Source of the DNA: Flavobacterium sp. LC2016-23
GTDB taxonomy: Bacteria; Bacteroidota; Bacteroidia; Flavobacteriales; Flavobacteriaceae
DNA length: 64,000 nt
Reading direction: 5' to 3'
Assembly: GCF_009674775.1 (NCBI RefSeq)
Contig: NZ_WKKE01000020.1
Span: 46,392-110,391, forward strand
Below are positions 35,220-43,267 of the stretch, in pieces. The notes beneath the pieces are model-generated. The model saw only the letters and a list, made by a program, of their open reading frames with translations, was not told the origin of the DNA and did no database searches. The number at the start of each line of letters is the position of its first letter. The first letter of the stretch is position 1. Position numbers and translations under genes: made by a program.

Positions 35220-35256
35220 TTACACTAAAGTGTAAATTTGTTTGGCGAAACAAATT
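35220..35256 (+). promoter_or_regulatory. Twin palindromes overlapping a TAnnTTTG promoter element
   Basis: TTACACT-AA-AGTGTAA (35220-35235) is a perfect dyad, directly followed by AATTTGTTT-GGCG-AAACAAATT (35235-35256), also perfect. Between them, TAAATTTG (35233-35240) exactly matches the Bacteroidota -7 consensus TAnnTTTG. The second dyad ends 5 bp before the regulator's ATG. This suits an autoregulated operator, or an RNA hairpin covering the start site. No clear -33 TTTG is seen. Confidence 0.5.
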
Positions 35257-35261
35257 AAAAA

Positions 35262-36020
35262 ATGGAGAAACAATTGACGGGGCTTTATTCCAGAAATTCT
35301 ATTTACAAAATTACAGAGGCAGATAAACATCAGTTAGGTAATTATATTGAAGTAGCCGATGCGCTTTCAAAACTTACCTACCAGAGCATTTACATTATAG
35401 ACTATGAGAAAATGACTTTTGATTATGTTTCAGATAATCCACTTTTTTTATGCGGTTATACTGTTGAAGAAGTTTTAAAAATGGGCTACAGTTTTTACTT
35501 AAAAAATGTGCCCGAAAAAGATTTGGAAATGCTTAACCTAATTAATGAATTGGGATTTGATTTTTACGGGAATCTACCATTAGCTGAAAAAAAGGAGTAT
35601 TGTATTTCATATGATTTTAGTCTTACTGATAAATCGGGTAAAAAAACACTCGTAAATCATCAATTAACCCCACTCTTTATTACAGAAGAAGGCAAATTAT
35701 GGAAATCATTATGTGTGGTATCAATCTCAGGCCAAAAACAAGCAGGAAACATTATAATAAGTAAACATGGCTCTGATAATATATGGAAATTAAATAGCTT
35801 AGACAGAACATGGGTGAAGTATTTAAAACCGAAATTGAGCAGGAAAGAGATTGAAGTATTACGATTTTACGCCCAGGGAATGAAAATTAATCAAATTGCA
35901 GACAAACTTTATTGCACAGATAATAATATAAAATATTATCGGAAAAAAATATTTGAAAAATTAGAAACGAGTAATATGGCTGAAGCGCTCTCATATGCTA
36001 TAAATTATAAATTGATATAG
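35262..36020 (+). CDS. LuxR-type transcriptional regulator with PAS-like sensor domain
   Basis: A 252-residue cytoplasmic regulator. Residues about 30-160 look like a PAS fold (FDYVSDNPLFLCGYTVEEVL), and the C-terminal helix-turn-helix (about 185-245) is LuxR/FixJ type: LSRKEIEVLRFYAQGMKINQ, then IADKLYCTDNNIKYYRKKIF. No phospho-acceptor domain is present, so it probably senses a ligand or redox state directly. It is divergent from the DUF4932 gene and convergent with the second metalloprotease gene; either may be a target. Twin palindromes sit at its start. Confidence 0.85.
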   Translation: MEKQLTGLYSRNSIYKITEADKHQLGNYIEVADALSKLTYQSIYIIDYEKMTFDYVSDNPLFLCGYTVEEVLKMGYSFYLKNVPEKDLEMLNLINELGFDFYGNLPLAEKKEYCISYDFSLTDKSGKKTLVNHQLTPLFITEEGKLWKSLCVVSISGQKQAGNIIISKHGSDNIWKLNSLDRTWVKYLKPKLSRKEIEVLRFYAQGMKINQIADKLYCTDNNIKYYRKKIFEKLETSNMAEALSYAINYKLI

Positions 36021-36065
36021 CTATAAAAAATGAAATTGGAAAACAATGGCATTTTTTATAGCTAT
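36017..36065. terminator. Bidirectional terminator between convergent genes
   Basis: ATAGCTATAAAAAATG (36017-36032) and CATTTTTTATAGCTAT (36050-36065) are a perfect 16-bp inverted repeat. It begins in the stop codon of the LuxR-type gene and lies before the end of the convergent minus-strand gene. Confidence 0.8.
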
Positions 36066-36132
36066 GCGGAAAAATAGTCTGATAAGTAAAAAAACTAAAA
36101 TCTTATTTGGTTTGAATGCTAAGGGACTGAAT

Positions 36133-37050
36133 TTATATGTAAAACATTTTCAATTTATTTTGCCTTTTTTTCACGAGCTTATTCTTGGCGGGTTCATAAT
36201 TGGCTGCCTCAATTCCATTTTTCAGAACTACCACTTTATAAGGCTGCTTCATTTTTTCGGTCAGATGATAAATGGTTAAGGCTTCGGCCAGATCTTCAAA
36301 CCATGAAGCTGTGCTGTAGAGCGAAACAAAAGGTGTTTTCTGAAGTGCTTTATAAACATCTGATGCATGTGAAACAGCCATCGGCTTACCGCTTCTAAAT
36401 AATGTAGTCTCTAATAATGGATTCATGATGTTCTCCGAAGGCTGATTATATTTATCCCAAACGTTTTGGGTAAAGGCTGCTGAACCGGCCCAAATATCTT
36501 TTTCATCCAGATGAGGTGTGAGGTTTAAAGCGGCATCTACAACATGAGTGGCTTCATGAAGTAAAATGTACATAATGGCATCCAGATTACCAGCTTCAAC
36601 CATAACCTGATATTGATTGTCTGCTGATTTTAGGTAGCAGGTGTTTTCTTTCCAGGTTGTCCACTCAGAAATAGTCTGGTTAAGAATTTCAGCACGAAAA
36701 GTGATATTATACATTTTTACGGAATCAGATGTTGCAACAGGTGATGTAAGGGCTGTATTCGGCATATTATACATAAAACTGATACTGTGCAGATGTTTTT
36801 TTAGAATTTTCTGATGTAGTGGAGGCAGAATAGCAAAGGCATTGTTTAACTTCTGCCTTTCAATATCGGTTAATTTATGATGAACAGGATCCATACCTGC
36901 ATCACGAAATTTTTTAAAAACACTTTCCGGTGCAGCCTGAGTACGTTCGGTCAATGTACTAATCTGCAGATCTTGGTTCTGCTGTGCATTACTGCTTATT
37001 GCAGTTAAGAAGAAGCATAGAAAGGGGTATACGAAATATTTACTTGTCAT
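36133..37050 (-). CDS. Putative secreted HExxH metalloprotease, family not recognised
   Basis: A 305-residue protein with a signal peptide (1-22, ending SSNAQ). Residues 161-172 read YILLHEATHVVD, a gluzincin-type zinc motif (H165, E166, H169), and WFEDLAEAL (E252 or E256) could give the third ligand. I do not recognise the family. It shares no evident similarity with the DUF4932 protein nearby. It lies 33 bp downstream of the AraC gene on the same strand (AraC stop at 37083), so the AraC gene and this one probably form an operon. Substrate is unknown. Confidence 0.6.
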   Translation of the reverse strand: MTSKYFVYPFLCFFLTAISSNAQQNQDLQISTLTERTQAAPESVFKKFRDAGMDPVHHKLTDIERQKLNNAFAILPPLHQKILKKHLHSISFMYNMPNTALTSPVATSDSVKMYNITFRAEILNQTISEWTTWKENTCYLKSADNQYQVMVEAGNLDAIMYILLHEATHVVDAALNLTPHLDEKDIWAGSAAFTQNVWDKYNQPSENIMNPLLETTLFRSGKPMAVSHASDVYKALQKTPFVSLYSTASWFEDLAEALTIYHLTEKMKQPYKVVVLKNGIEAANYEPAKNKLVKKRQNKLKMFYI

Positions 37051-37082
37051 TAGTTTAATTTTTTTCTGATTTTTTAAAGACT

Positions 37083-37946
37083 TTAAGCTAAACCCTGAAT
37101 ACTGAGATATTTGTTCTTAAAACCAAATGGGGTTTCATTGGTTTTTATGAAAAAAAGCCGGCTAAAATAAGATGGGTCTTCATACCCAAGATCATATGCG
37201 ATTTCCTTGGCACTTTTAGAAGTGTGAACTAAAAGTCTTTTCGCTTCTAATATGAGGCGGTTTTTTATAATTTCGTTGGGCTGCGGGAGGTTCATCCGCT
37301 TAAATTTATGGGTGAGTGTTTTAGGAGCAATGGCTAATATATCAGCATAGTCGGCGACACTGTGTTTTTGTTTGTAATTTGCTTCAACCAGTTGGGTGAA
37401 ACGCCTGAAACATTCGAGATCATTATGCTGCTGTGCTACTATACCGTCAAGATGCTGCAGTTTCCAGAGTCGGGTTGATTTAATAAAGATTTGTTTCAAA
37501 TAGGTACGGATCATCTCCTCCTGCGAGGAATCTTTCAAAATAAACTCATCCTGGATCTGAACAAATAAATAGTCGATAAATGCGGACTCTTTCTCGGGTA
37601 CAGTCGTCATAGGCATATTATGAATATTGTTAAACAGAAGTCCATCGCAGGCTACTTCTTCATCGTGAATTTGAATGCAGTAAAAATCACTGTTATAAAA
37701 TATAAAAAAGCCAGTCTGATCCCCTATTGCCTCGAGGCTCAGAACCTGATTGGGACTTATAAAAAAAAGAGAGCTGCCCGAAGTATTGTATACCTGAAAA
37801 TCTACCTTGACCTTAGAGTTTCCAGAAAGGTACAGCACTTTTATATATTCTTTGTAAGCTTCAGAATTGATCATTTCGAGGCTGTCATGATCTACTTTCA
37901 GCAGGCCAATTTTTTTCAGGCTAACATCAAAAATGTGTTCTTTCAT
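37083..37946 (-). CDS. AraC-family transcriptional regulator
   Basis: A 287-residue regulator. The N-terminal part (about 1-150) is a cupin-like sensor fold; the C-terminal about 100 residues hold two helix-turn-helix motifs: SVADYADILAIAPKTLTHKF and SAKEIAYDLGYEDPSYFSRL, the normal AraC signature. It is upstream of and probably cotranscribed with the putative metalloprotease gene (33-bp gap). A terminator isolates it from the hydrolase gene behind it. No inducer can be predicted. Confidence 0.9.
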   Translation of the reverse strand: MKEHIFDVSLKKIGLLKVDHDSLEMINSEAYKEYIKVLYLSGNSKVKVDFQVYNTSGSSLFFISPNQVLSLEAIGDQTGFFIFYNSDFYCIQIHDEEVACDGLLFNNIHNMPMTTVPEKESAFIDYLFVQIQDEFILKDSSQEEMIRTYLKQIFIKSTRLWKLQHLDGIVAQQHNDLECFRRFTQLVEANYKQKHSVADYADILAIAPKTLTHKFKRMNLPQPNEIIKNRLILEAKRLLVHTSKSAKEIAYDLGYEDPSYFSRLFFIKTNETPFGFKNKYLSIQGLA

Positions 37947-37960
37947 TATCGATTCTTCTA

Positions 37961-37987
37961 TTAAAAGCCGGTCTCGTTACGACCGGC
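37961..37987 (-). terminator. Rho-independent terminator after the alpha/beta hydrolase gene
   Basis: Read on the minus strand, GCCGGTC-GTAACGA-GACCGGC (37987 to 37967) is a perfect 7-bp GC-rich stem followed by TTTTAA. It ends transcription of the hydrolase gene before the AraC gene. Confidence 0.8.
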
Positions 37988-38054
37988 AATATTACTGAAT
38001 ATTGGGTATTAATCTTTATTTTATATAACCAGGTTTAAGGAACTCCGGCTCTAA

Positions 38055-38963
38055 TTATTTCTTTGCAAACTTTTCAAGTTCTGTATTGAATTTTTCCATT
38101 TCCTCAATAAACAGTGCATGTCCGCTATTCTCAAATTTTACAATGTAAGCGTTTTTAAGACCTTTGTGTAATTGCTCTGCAAACACGAAATCACATAGTT
38201 TATCTTTCGTACCATGGAATATTGCTACAGGGACATTAATTTTTGATAAGGAAGGACGAAGATCAAGATCTCGTAGTGCTATGATAGACTGCGTTGTTGC
38301 ATAAGGAGATGCATCAGAGCTAATATTCGCCAGCCATTGAGACATAGTTGTTGAGATTGCATTTTCAGATGCCGCAAATGCTTTGCCAAAATCTTCAATC
38401 AATTGCTGTCTGTTTGTTCTTGTTGTATGTATTAATCCTGCTGCTGCTTCATCGGAAGCGCCATACGGATGACCTTCACGCTGTTTCCAGGAAGGTGCGG
38501 CAGCGGCAAAAAGTGCCAGTTTGCTCACATGTGCTCCATTGTATTTTGCCATATAATGTAGTACAACTGCACCACCCATAGAAAAACCGCCAAGAACCGC
38601 ATTGTTTATTTTAAGTTTATCTAATACAATCTTGATGTCATCTGAGAAAACATCAAAATCGTATTTACCATAAGGTCTGTCAGATTTCCCAAATCCTCGC
38701 AGCGATATTCCGATCACCCTAAAACCTTTTTCAACAAAATATTGATATTGATATTCATACATTGCATCATTTAGCGGCCATCCGTGTATTAATACAATGG
38801 GCTGTCCTTCTCCAAGGTCGGTTACATGAAGTTTTACATTTGGTTCAACTTCAATAAATTCTAATCTTCCGGCTGATGCAGCAACTCGTTTTGACTGAGC
38901 AAATAACGGCTGGCTTAAAGTAAAGATGCATAAAAGACTTAATGTTGAAATAAGTGTTTTCAT
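38055..38963 (-). CDS. Alpha/beta hydrolase, secreted, haloperoxidase/esterase-like
   Basis: A 302-residue protein with a signal peptide (1-23, ending FAQ). It has the alpha/beta hydrolase landmarks: oxyanion region VLIHGWPLND (57-66), nucleophile elbow G-F-S128-M-G, acid D254 in HGTKDKLC, and H282 in NSGHALF. The sequence resembles non-haem chloroperoxidase-type esterases, and substrate choice cannot be inferred. A leader peptide is unusual for that group, which is mostly cytoplasmic. It is a single gene with its own terminator. Confidence 0.85.
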   Translation of the reverse strand: MKTLISTLSLLCIFTLSQPLFAQSKRVAASAGRLEFIEVEPNVKLHVTDLGEGQPIVLIHGWPLNDAMYEYQYQYFVEKGFRVIGISLRGFGKSDRPYGKYDFDVFSDDIKIVLDKLKINNAVLGGFSMGGAVVLHYMAKYNGAHVSKLALFAAAAPSWKQREGHPYGASDEAAAGLIHTTRTNRQQLIEDFGKAFAASENAISTTMSQWLANISSDASPYATTQSIIALRDLDLRPSLSKINVPVAIFHGTKDKLCDFVFAEQLHKGLKNAYIVKFENSGHALFIEEMEKFNTELEKFAKK

Positions 38964-39387
38964 TTTGTTTGTTTTTAATTAGTTACTATTATTTTTAATT
39001 ATTTACAGTACAAAGATGCGTAAAACAGTAAGGCCTGAAAATGCACATTTGGAAGAGTCCATTGTATATTTTTCCCTACATCAAAAAACGGCTCGTTATG
39101 ACACATAAAATAACTGTATTTAGTTTTTAACTCTTTGTAAGCCAGTAAAGTAAAGATCTAACATAGAGCCTTTACAGGCAAGTACGGAATTACGAATCAG
39201 ACAGGAAATAAAAGTACCTGTCGGATAAATCCCTTATAGCCCAAAACACATAGAACCACAGTACTTAACGGGGCGTTTATTTTATAGTTAAGGCGTGTCA
39301 AATAGATACGGTAGCGTGCTATCCCGCTCAGAGTTTAGCCTGTTAAGCACGGGTGTTTTTAGTAAATTAAGGTGTAAGCTTATTACG
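38964..39387. other. 424-bp gene-free stretch with an orphan copy of a regulator-promoter sequence
   Basis: No gene seen. Bases 39178-39205 match 42363-42390, in the SDR/HxlR control region, at 25 of 28 positions (core CAAGTACGGAATTACGA). Near the right end CGTGCT and AGCACG arms (about 39317-39355) may form a weak terminator for the oxidoreductase gene. The promoter of the hydrolase gene must lie near the left end. Confidence 0.6.
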
Positions 39388-40470
39388 TTAACTTTTTGAG
39401 GACTGTTCAATATTATTGAGCAGGTGCGCTAGTGCGACCGTGTCTTCAAAAGTAGGTGCTGTTTTCGTTTTATTTCTTATATCAGCAGCTATCCTTTTGT
39501 AAACCTCCCCAACATTTCTAATTACAGGATTATCAGGCAAACCCTCATACATTTCATTTGGAATTGGCAGTGTTTGTAATTCCGTGTCTTTCCCCTGGGC
39601 TCCCCGAATTGTCAATGGTACAAACTGGCCATGTCCAAGCGGTCCTGTTACCTGTATATCACCTTCTGTTCCGTTAATCTCCCACAAAAGGTTAGTGCCT
39701 CTTGAAACGCCGCCACGGTAATGAATTGAAATTGCAGCTCCATTTTTCAATTGGCCTATTACCATAATCTGGTCTTCAGAAGTCTTAGGTTTTATTTCGC
39801 CACTATCAGTAAGTTTTACTGTGGTGAAATTGTTTATCATTTTCGCTGCCAACGTGTCAAAGCCGCCCAAAACTTTAGTAACGCCGGCCAATGTATGCCC
39901 TAAGGGAATGGTTAGCATCGTAGCGCCGTTGGTTTTATCGTATAGATAATAGTTAGCGGCAATTGCTTCATCTGACCAGGGACCCCCCGAGCCGATGATT
40001 GTAGTAGATAAAACTTTGCCTACATAGCCCTCTTTAATAAGATGCTCCAGATAAATTACTTCCGGTGAAACAACCATTTGCGTCCCTACTGCTGCAACTA
40101 CGTTTTCCCGTGCCGCAATAGCTGCCAGCTGCTCCGTTTCAGTAAGTCCGTTGCCCAGAGGGTGTTCGCAGTATACATGTTTGCCTGCTTCAAGCGCAGC
40201 CTTCACAAGATTATAGTGGTAAGGAACTTTTACAGTAATTACAACCAGCTCTATATCGGCTGATGCAATTAAGGCATCCGGGTTTTCATAAGCGATTGGT
40301 ATCTGTAATACAGCTGCTGCTTTTACCGCGCTTTCGTGAGTGGAATTTGCTACTCCGATGATCTCAAAGGTATCAGACAGCTGCCGTAAGGCAGGAAGAT
40401 GCGACTTTGATGCCCACTGGCTGTCAGGGTTGAGTCCTATTATGCCGACTTTTATTTTTTCTGTTTTCAT
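39388..40470 (-). CDS. Gfo/Idh/MocA-family NAD(P)-dependent oxidoreductase
   Basis: A 360-residue cytoplasmic oxidoreductase. The N-terminal Rossmann fold begins KVGIIGLNPDSQWASKSHLP and includes the family block AGKHVYCEHPLGNGLTE (about 91-107), where a proline replaces the lysine seen in many catalytic EKP motifs. The C-terminal alpha/beta domain follows. The loss of that lysine is typical of the galactose-dehydrogenase/repressor-like branch and leaves the reaction open. It is divergent from the HxlR regulator at 40563, with a palindromic operator between, so it is the likely target of that regulator. Confidence 0.85.
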   Translation of the reverse strand: MKTEKIKVGIIGLNPDSQWASKSHLPALRQLSDTFEIIGVANSTHESAVKAAAVLQIPIAYENPDALIASADIELVVITVKVPYHYNLVKAALEAGKHVYCEHPLGNGLTETEQLAAIAARENVVAAVGTQMVVSPEVIYLEHLIKEGYVGKVLSTTIIGSGGPWSDEAIAANYYLYDKTNGATMLTIPLGHTLAGVTKVLGGFDTLAAKMINNFTTVKLTDSGEIKPKTSEDQIMVIGQLKNGAAISIHYRGGVSRGTNLLWEINGTEGDIQVTGPLGHGQFVPLTIRGAQGKDTELQTLPIPNEMYEGLPDNPVIRNVGEVYKRIAADIRNKTKTAPTFEDTVALAHLLNNIEQSSKS

Positions 40471-40520
40471 TTATTTCTATTAAATTGATTGTAAAATTAA
40501 AAAGAACGCTATAATTTTGT

Positions 40521-40552
40521 TATGTACACAACCCATTGTATGTACATACAAT
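40521..40552. promoter_or_regulatory. Probable HxlR operator: 18-bp palindrome plus direct repeat
   Basis: ATTGTATGTACATACAAT (40535-40552) is a perfect 18-base palindrome with a GTAC centre. TATGTACA occurs at 40521 and again at 40539, an 18-bp spacing. The site lies in the 92-bp gap between the divergent oxidoreductase and HxlR genes, 10 bp before the HxlR start, as expected for HxlR autoregulation. Confidence 0.65.
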
Positions 40553-40562
40553 TTTGTAAGTA

Positions 40563-40943
40563 ATGACAAATAGAAAAGAAAATACCACAAACAATATCAA
40601 TCGAAATTTGCTTTCAGATTGTAATCTCACCTACGCCGTACAACTCATGGGCGGACGGTGGAAACTGCCAATTTTAACGCGTTTAAGTGACGGTAAAAAA
40701 CGTTTTGGGGAGCTTAGAAGGATCATCCCAAACATTACTGAAAGGATGTTAACGTTACAGCTTCGTGAGATGGAACGTGATGGATTACTAATACGAACCG
40801 TGTATCATGAAGTACCTCCCCGGGTTGATTATGAACTGACCCCTTTAAGCAGTGCACTCATTCCAATATGCCTGCAACTGGATGACTGGGGAGCAAAACA
40901 CAAAGATGTTCATTTATGGATTTCTTCAGGTTTAATTCCTTAA
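40563..40943 (+). CDS. HxlR-family transcriptional regulator
   Basis: A 126-residue winged-helix regulator. LLSDCNLTYAVQLMGGRWKL followed by LRRIIPNITERMLTLQLREM and a final DYELTPLSSALIP block are diagnostic of HxlR (MarR-like) proteins, which usually respond to aldehydes, quinones or disulfide stress. Cysteine 20, just before the first helix, corresponds to the redox-sensing cysteine in several relatives. It is divergent from the oxidoreductase gene and likely controls it and itself. Confidence 0.9.
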   Translation: MTNRKENTTNNINRNLLSDCNLTYAVQLMGGRWKLPILTRLSDGKKRFGELRRIIPNITERMLTLQLREMERDGLLIRTVYHEVPPRVDYELTPLSSALIPICLQLDDWGAKHKDVHLWISSGLIP

Positions 40944-41012
40944 CTATAAGTATGTTGCAAATACATGCGGGTGAGATGCATATAAAATCCGGCAGGATCA
41001 GGACTCAAAAGA

Positions 41013-41063
41013 ATTAGGAGAATTAAATAGCTCAATTATTCAATTGTATGTAATTCTCCTAAT
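41013..41063. terminator. Bidirectional terminator between HxlR and NTF2-like genes
   Basis: ATTAGGAGAATTA (41013-41025) and TAATTCTCCTAAT (41051-41063) are an exact 13-bp inverted repeat between two convergent genes. The loop is 25 bases and contains AATTATTCAATTG. Confidence 0.65.
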
Positions 41064-41098
41064 GGAATAATCATCATTTAAGGACTGATTCCGCAACT

Positions 41099-41419
41099 TT
41101 ACTTAATTTTCAACGATTCTATATGCTTTCCTTTAAACGTTAAATTATAGGTAAGAATCACGGGACTGCCTGGAAAAGTTCCGGATACTTCTGCTTTTAA
41201 ATTTCCCTTTTCAGCATCTCCTTCAAATTCAAGCGGTTTCATTACCGTATTGTATTCCTTGGAGCTTTTTTCTATCCAGTTTTTTATTTCTGTTTTGCTG
41301 GTATAATTTTTTCCCTCGTCAAATACGATTGCAGTTTCAGAAAAACAATCGGCAAAAGCCGAACTGTCAAAATTGTTTTGTGCTTTTACTAAGTCTTGTA
41401 TTACTTCTGGTAAGTTCAT
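41099..41419 (-). CDS. NTF2/SnoaL-like small protein
   Basis: A 106-residue protein with the NTF2/SnoaL cone fold pattern: LVKAQNNFDSSAFADCFSET near the N-terminus, an ADCF-type acidic helix, then four beta strands ending YNLTFKGKHIESLKIK. Such proteins bind small ligands or act as isomerases; many are of unknown function. It lies 105 bp downstream of the SDR gene on the same strand and may be cotranscribed with it. Confidence 0.72.
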   Translation of the reverse strand: MNLPEVIQDLVKAQNNFDSSAFADCFSETAIVFDEGKNYTSKTEIKNWIEKSSKEYNTVMKPLEFEGDAEKGNLKAEVSGTFPGSPVILTYNLTFKGKHIESLKIK

Positions 41420-41524
41420 AATGTATCTGTTTTATGGTTACTAATGCTTATTTATTTTATTTACTATTATTTCAGGGGACATATCGACCTCTTCTTTCAG
41501 GGGAACTATTAGCTATATTAAAAA

Positions 41525-42319
41525 TCAAATCGTTGGAATTGTTCCGCCATCGATTACATATTCTGTTCCTGTCAGATAACCTGCTCTGGGTGATACCAAA
41601 AATCCCACGAGTTCTGCGACTTCTTCAGGTTTGGCTGGTCTTCCGTAAGGGATGCCTCCCAAAGCTGCCATTACGCTTTTTTCAGCCTCTTCTATAGATA
41701 TAGCACTGCTTTCAGAAATACGCTCCATCATTCGTATCGATGCTTCGGTCATGATCCAGCCTGGAGAAACGGTCAGTACACGTACACCTTTTGGAGATAC
41801 TTCTTTCGATAATCCTTTACTATAATTAATAAGTCCGGCTTTTGCGGCAGCATACGGCAGCGTGGAATCATACAAAGGAAGTTTACCCTGAATAGAGGCA
41901 ATATGGATGATTACCCCGCTTTTGTTTTTAAGCATTTCAGGAAGAAATGCCTTATCCAGACGAACTGGTGCCAGTAAATTGGCCTGTATTGTTTCTTCCC
42001 AATCCGTATTGGTTAAGGCAGCAAAGCCTCCGCCGGGAGTTTCGGAGCCTCCAAGATTATTTACAAGGATATCTAACTTACCGAATTTCTCCAATACTTC
42101 ATCCGAAACTTTAGCCGCGGCTTCTGGTTTACTTAAATCTGCCGAAATGAAATGCAGCTCTTTATCTGGTGTTTCAGGCTGATTTCTCGCGCTGATGATT
42201 ACCGTAGCACCGGCATTTTTTAAACGTTCGGCTATCGCTCTGCCGGCTCCTTTAGTTCCTCCTGTAACCAGCGCAATTTTGCCTGATAACTCATTTTGAT
42301 AATCTGCTATTTGTTTCAT
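41525..42319 (-). CDS. Short-chain dehydrogenase/reductase (SDR)
   Basis: A 264-residue classical SDR. The cofactor motif TGGTKGAGRA spans residues 19-28; the active site is S142, Y156 and K160 (Y-A-A-A-K), with NNLGG near 87. C-terminal TGTEYVIDGG is also standard. I chose the ATG at 42319; a longer frame from 42415 adds 32 residues of non-SDR sequence that overlaps the divergent regulator's control region. It is divergent from the HxlR gene at 42443 and probably its target. Confidence 0.92.
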   Translation of the reverse strand: MKQIADYQNELSGKIALVTGGTKGAGRAIAERLKNAGATVIISARNQPETPDKELHFISADLSKPEAAAKVSDEVLEKFGKLDILVNNLGGSETPGGGFAALTNTDWEETIQANLLAPVRLDKAFLPEMLKNKSGVIIHIASIQGKLPLYDSTLPYAAAKAGLINYSKGLSKEVSPKGVRVLTVSPGWIMTEASIRMMERISESSAISIEEAEKSVMAALGGIPYGRPAKPEEVAELVGFLVSPRAGYLTGTEYVIDGGTIPTI

Positions 42320-42329
42320 GTTGATTTCT

Positions 42330-42390
42330 TTTGTACAAATTTCAGAAGTATGCAACTTTCTCACAAGTACGGAATTACGATTCAGATAGG
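42330..42390. promoter_or_regulatory. Probable HxlR operator region between SDR and HxlR genes
   Basis: TTTGTACAAA (42330-42339) is a perfect palindrome with a GTAC centre, 10 bp before the SDR start on the minus strand. Bases 42363-42390 contain CAAGTACGGAATTACGA, repeated near-exactly at 39178-39205. The GTAC core is shared with the palindrome in front of the other HxlR gene. Confidence 0.45.
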
Positions 42391-42442
42391 GATAATTTTT
42401 TCCCCTATTGCACAAATCGTAACATACCAGTACTTTTACAAT

Positions 42443-42817
42443 ATGTATGAAAGAAAAACAATACCGAACTTAAATTGCGGACTTGACCTGATAGGTGAAG
42501 TATTATACGGTAAATGGAAGATACGCCTGCTTTGGTTTATCAACGAAGGTCATAAGAGACCAAGTGAATTACAGCGCAAAATACCTGACGCTTCCCGCAG
42601 GGTTTTAAATATCCAGTTGAACGAACTGGAAGAACATGAACTTATTGTCAGGAAAATATATCCCGTAGTGCCGCCAAAAGTAGAATACAGCCTGACGGAA
42701 TTTGGCGAGAGTCTGATTCCTGTTATAGGTGCTTTAGGACAATGGGGAGATCAGAATCAGGAGAGACTGAAGTCTTTAATTATTAAAAAATTTCCCGGAG
42801 CAACCGATATTGAATAA
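42443..42817 (+). CDS. HxlR-family transcriptional regulator, second
   Basis: A 124-residue winged-helix protein: NLNCGLDLIGEVLYGKWKIR, then RPSELQRKIPDASRRVLNIQ and a KVEYSLTEFGESLIP wing, as in HxlR. Cys12 occupies the usual redox-cysteine position. The ATG at 42443 was chosen; the longer frame from 42296 would overlap the start of the SDR gene and adds an unrelated N-terminus. It is divergent from the SDR gene. The two HxlR proteins in this window are clearly distinct, so they are separate regulator/enzyme pairs. Confidence 0.88.
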   Translation: MYERKTIPNLNCGLDLIGEVLYGKWKIRLLWFINEGHKRPSELQRKIPDASRRVLNIQLNELEEHELIVRKIYPVVPPKVEYSLTEFGESLIPVIGALGQWGDQNQERLKSLIIKKFPGATDIE

Positions 42818-43267
42818 AATTAAGAATGCCTGAATTAATTTTGTTCAACTAAATCTATCCTCTTTTATTAGATTTTTCAGATCAGTTCCTTTCAAAATTT
42901 CCGTCTCTCTATACTCCTTATCATTACATAAATTTTCTCTGCTGCCTGTTCTTCAATTATTAGAAGGGACAGCATTTACGATTCCTATAGCATTATAAAT
43001 AATTACAAATATGCAGCGCTGGTAGTTTTTACAACTCCTATTGCTCTGCATTTTACTTATGATGCCGCTTTTATCCGCTGTCAGTTCACCAAATTACGTA
43101 AGGCGGGAAAAATCTACTATAATAACCGCACTATATCCATTTTTAGAGAATTGGTCTTTACTGAATTTTGCTGCGGAGGATGAAACCTGTCATGTTGGTT
43201 AATTAGTAATGCCGGCAGATATAGAATCATCCTCTAAAAATGAGTAAAAATTAAAAACTATTTAAAA
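42818..43267 (+). other. 450-bp stretch with a stop-free frame but no clear gene
   Basis: There is no recognisable gene. One + frame is free of stops from about 42932 to 43180 (about 80 codons) and reads, for example, NNYKYAALVVFTTPIALHFT and FIRCQFTKLRKAGKIYYNN. It has no ATG near its beginning and no family I recognise. It may be the rest of a decayed gene or chance. The leader of the acyltransferase gene occupies the last part. Confidence 0.35.

Noticed and set aside
36046..36279. + strand frame of 77 codons after the LuxR-type gene
   Set aside because: It overlaps the end of the minus-strand metalloprotease gene and the terminator.
42320..42415. Longer SDR start at 42415
   Set aside because: Adds 32 residues without SDR character and crosses the operator region; the ATG at 42319 gives the standard N-terminus.
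42296..42442. Longer HxlR start at 42296
   Set aside because: Overlaps the divergent SDR start codon; the ATG at 42443 gives a normal-length HxlR protein.
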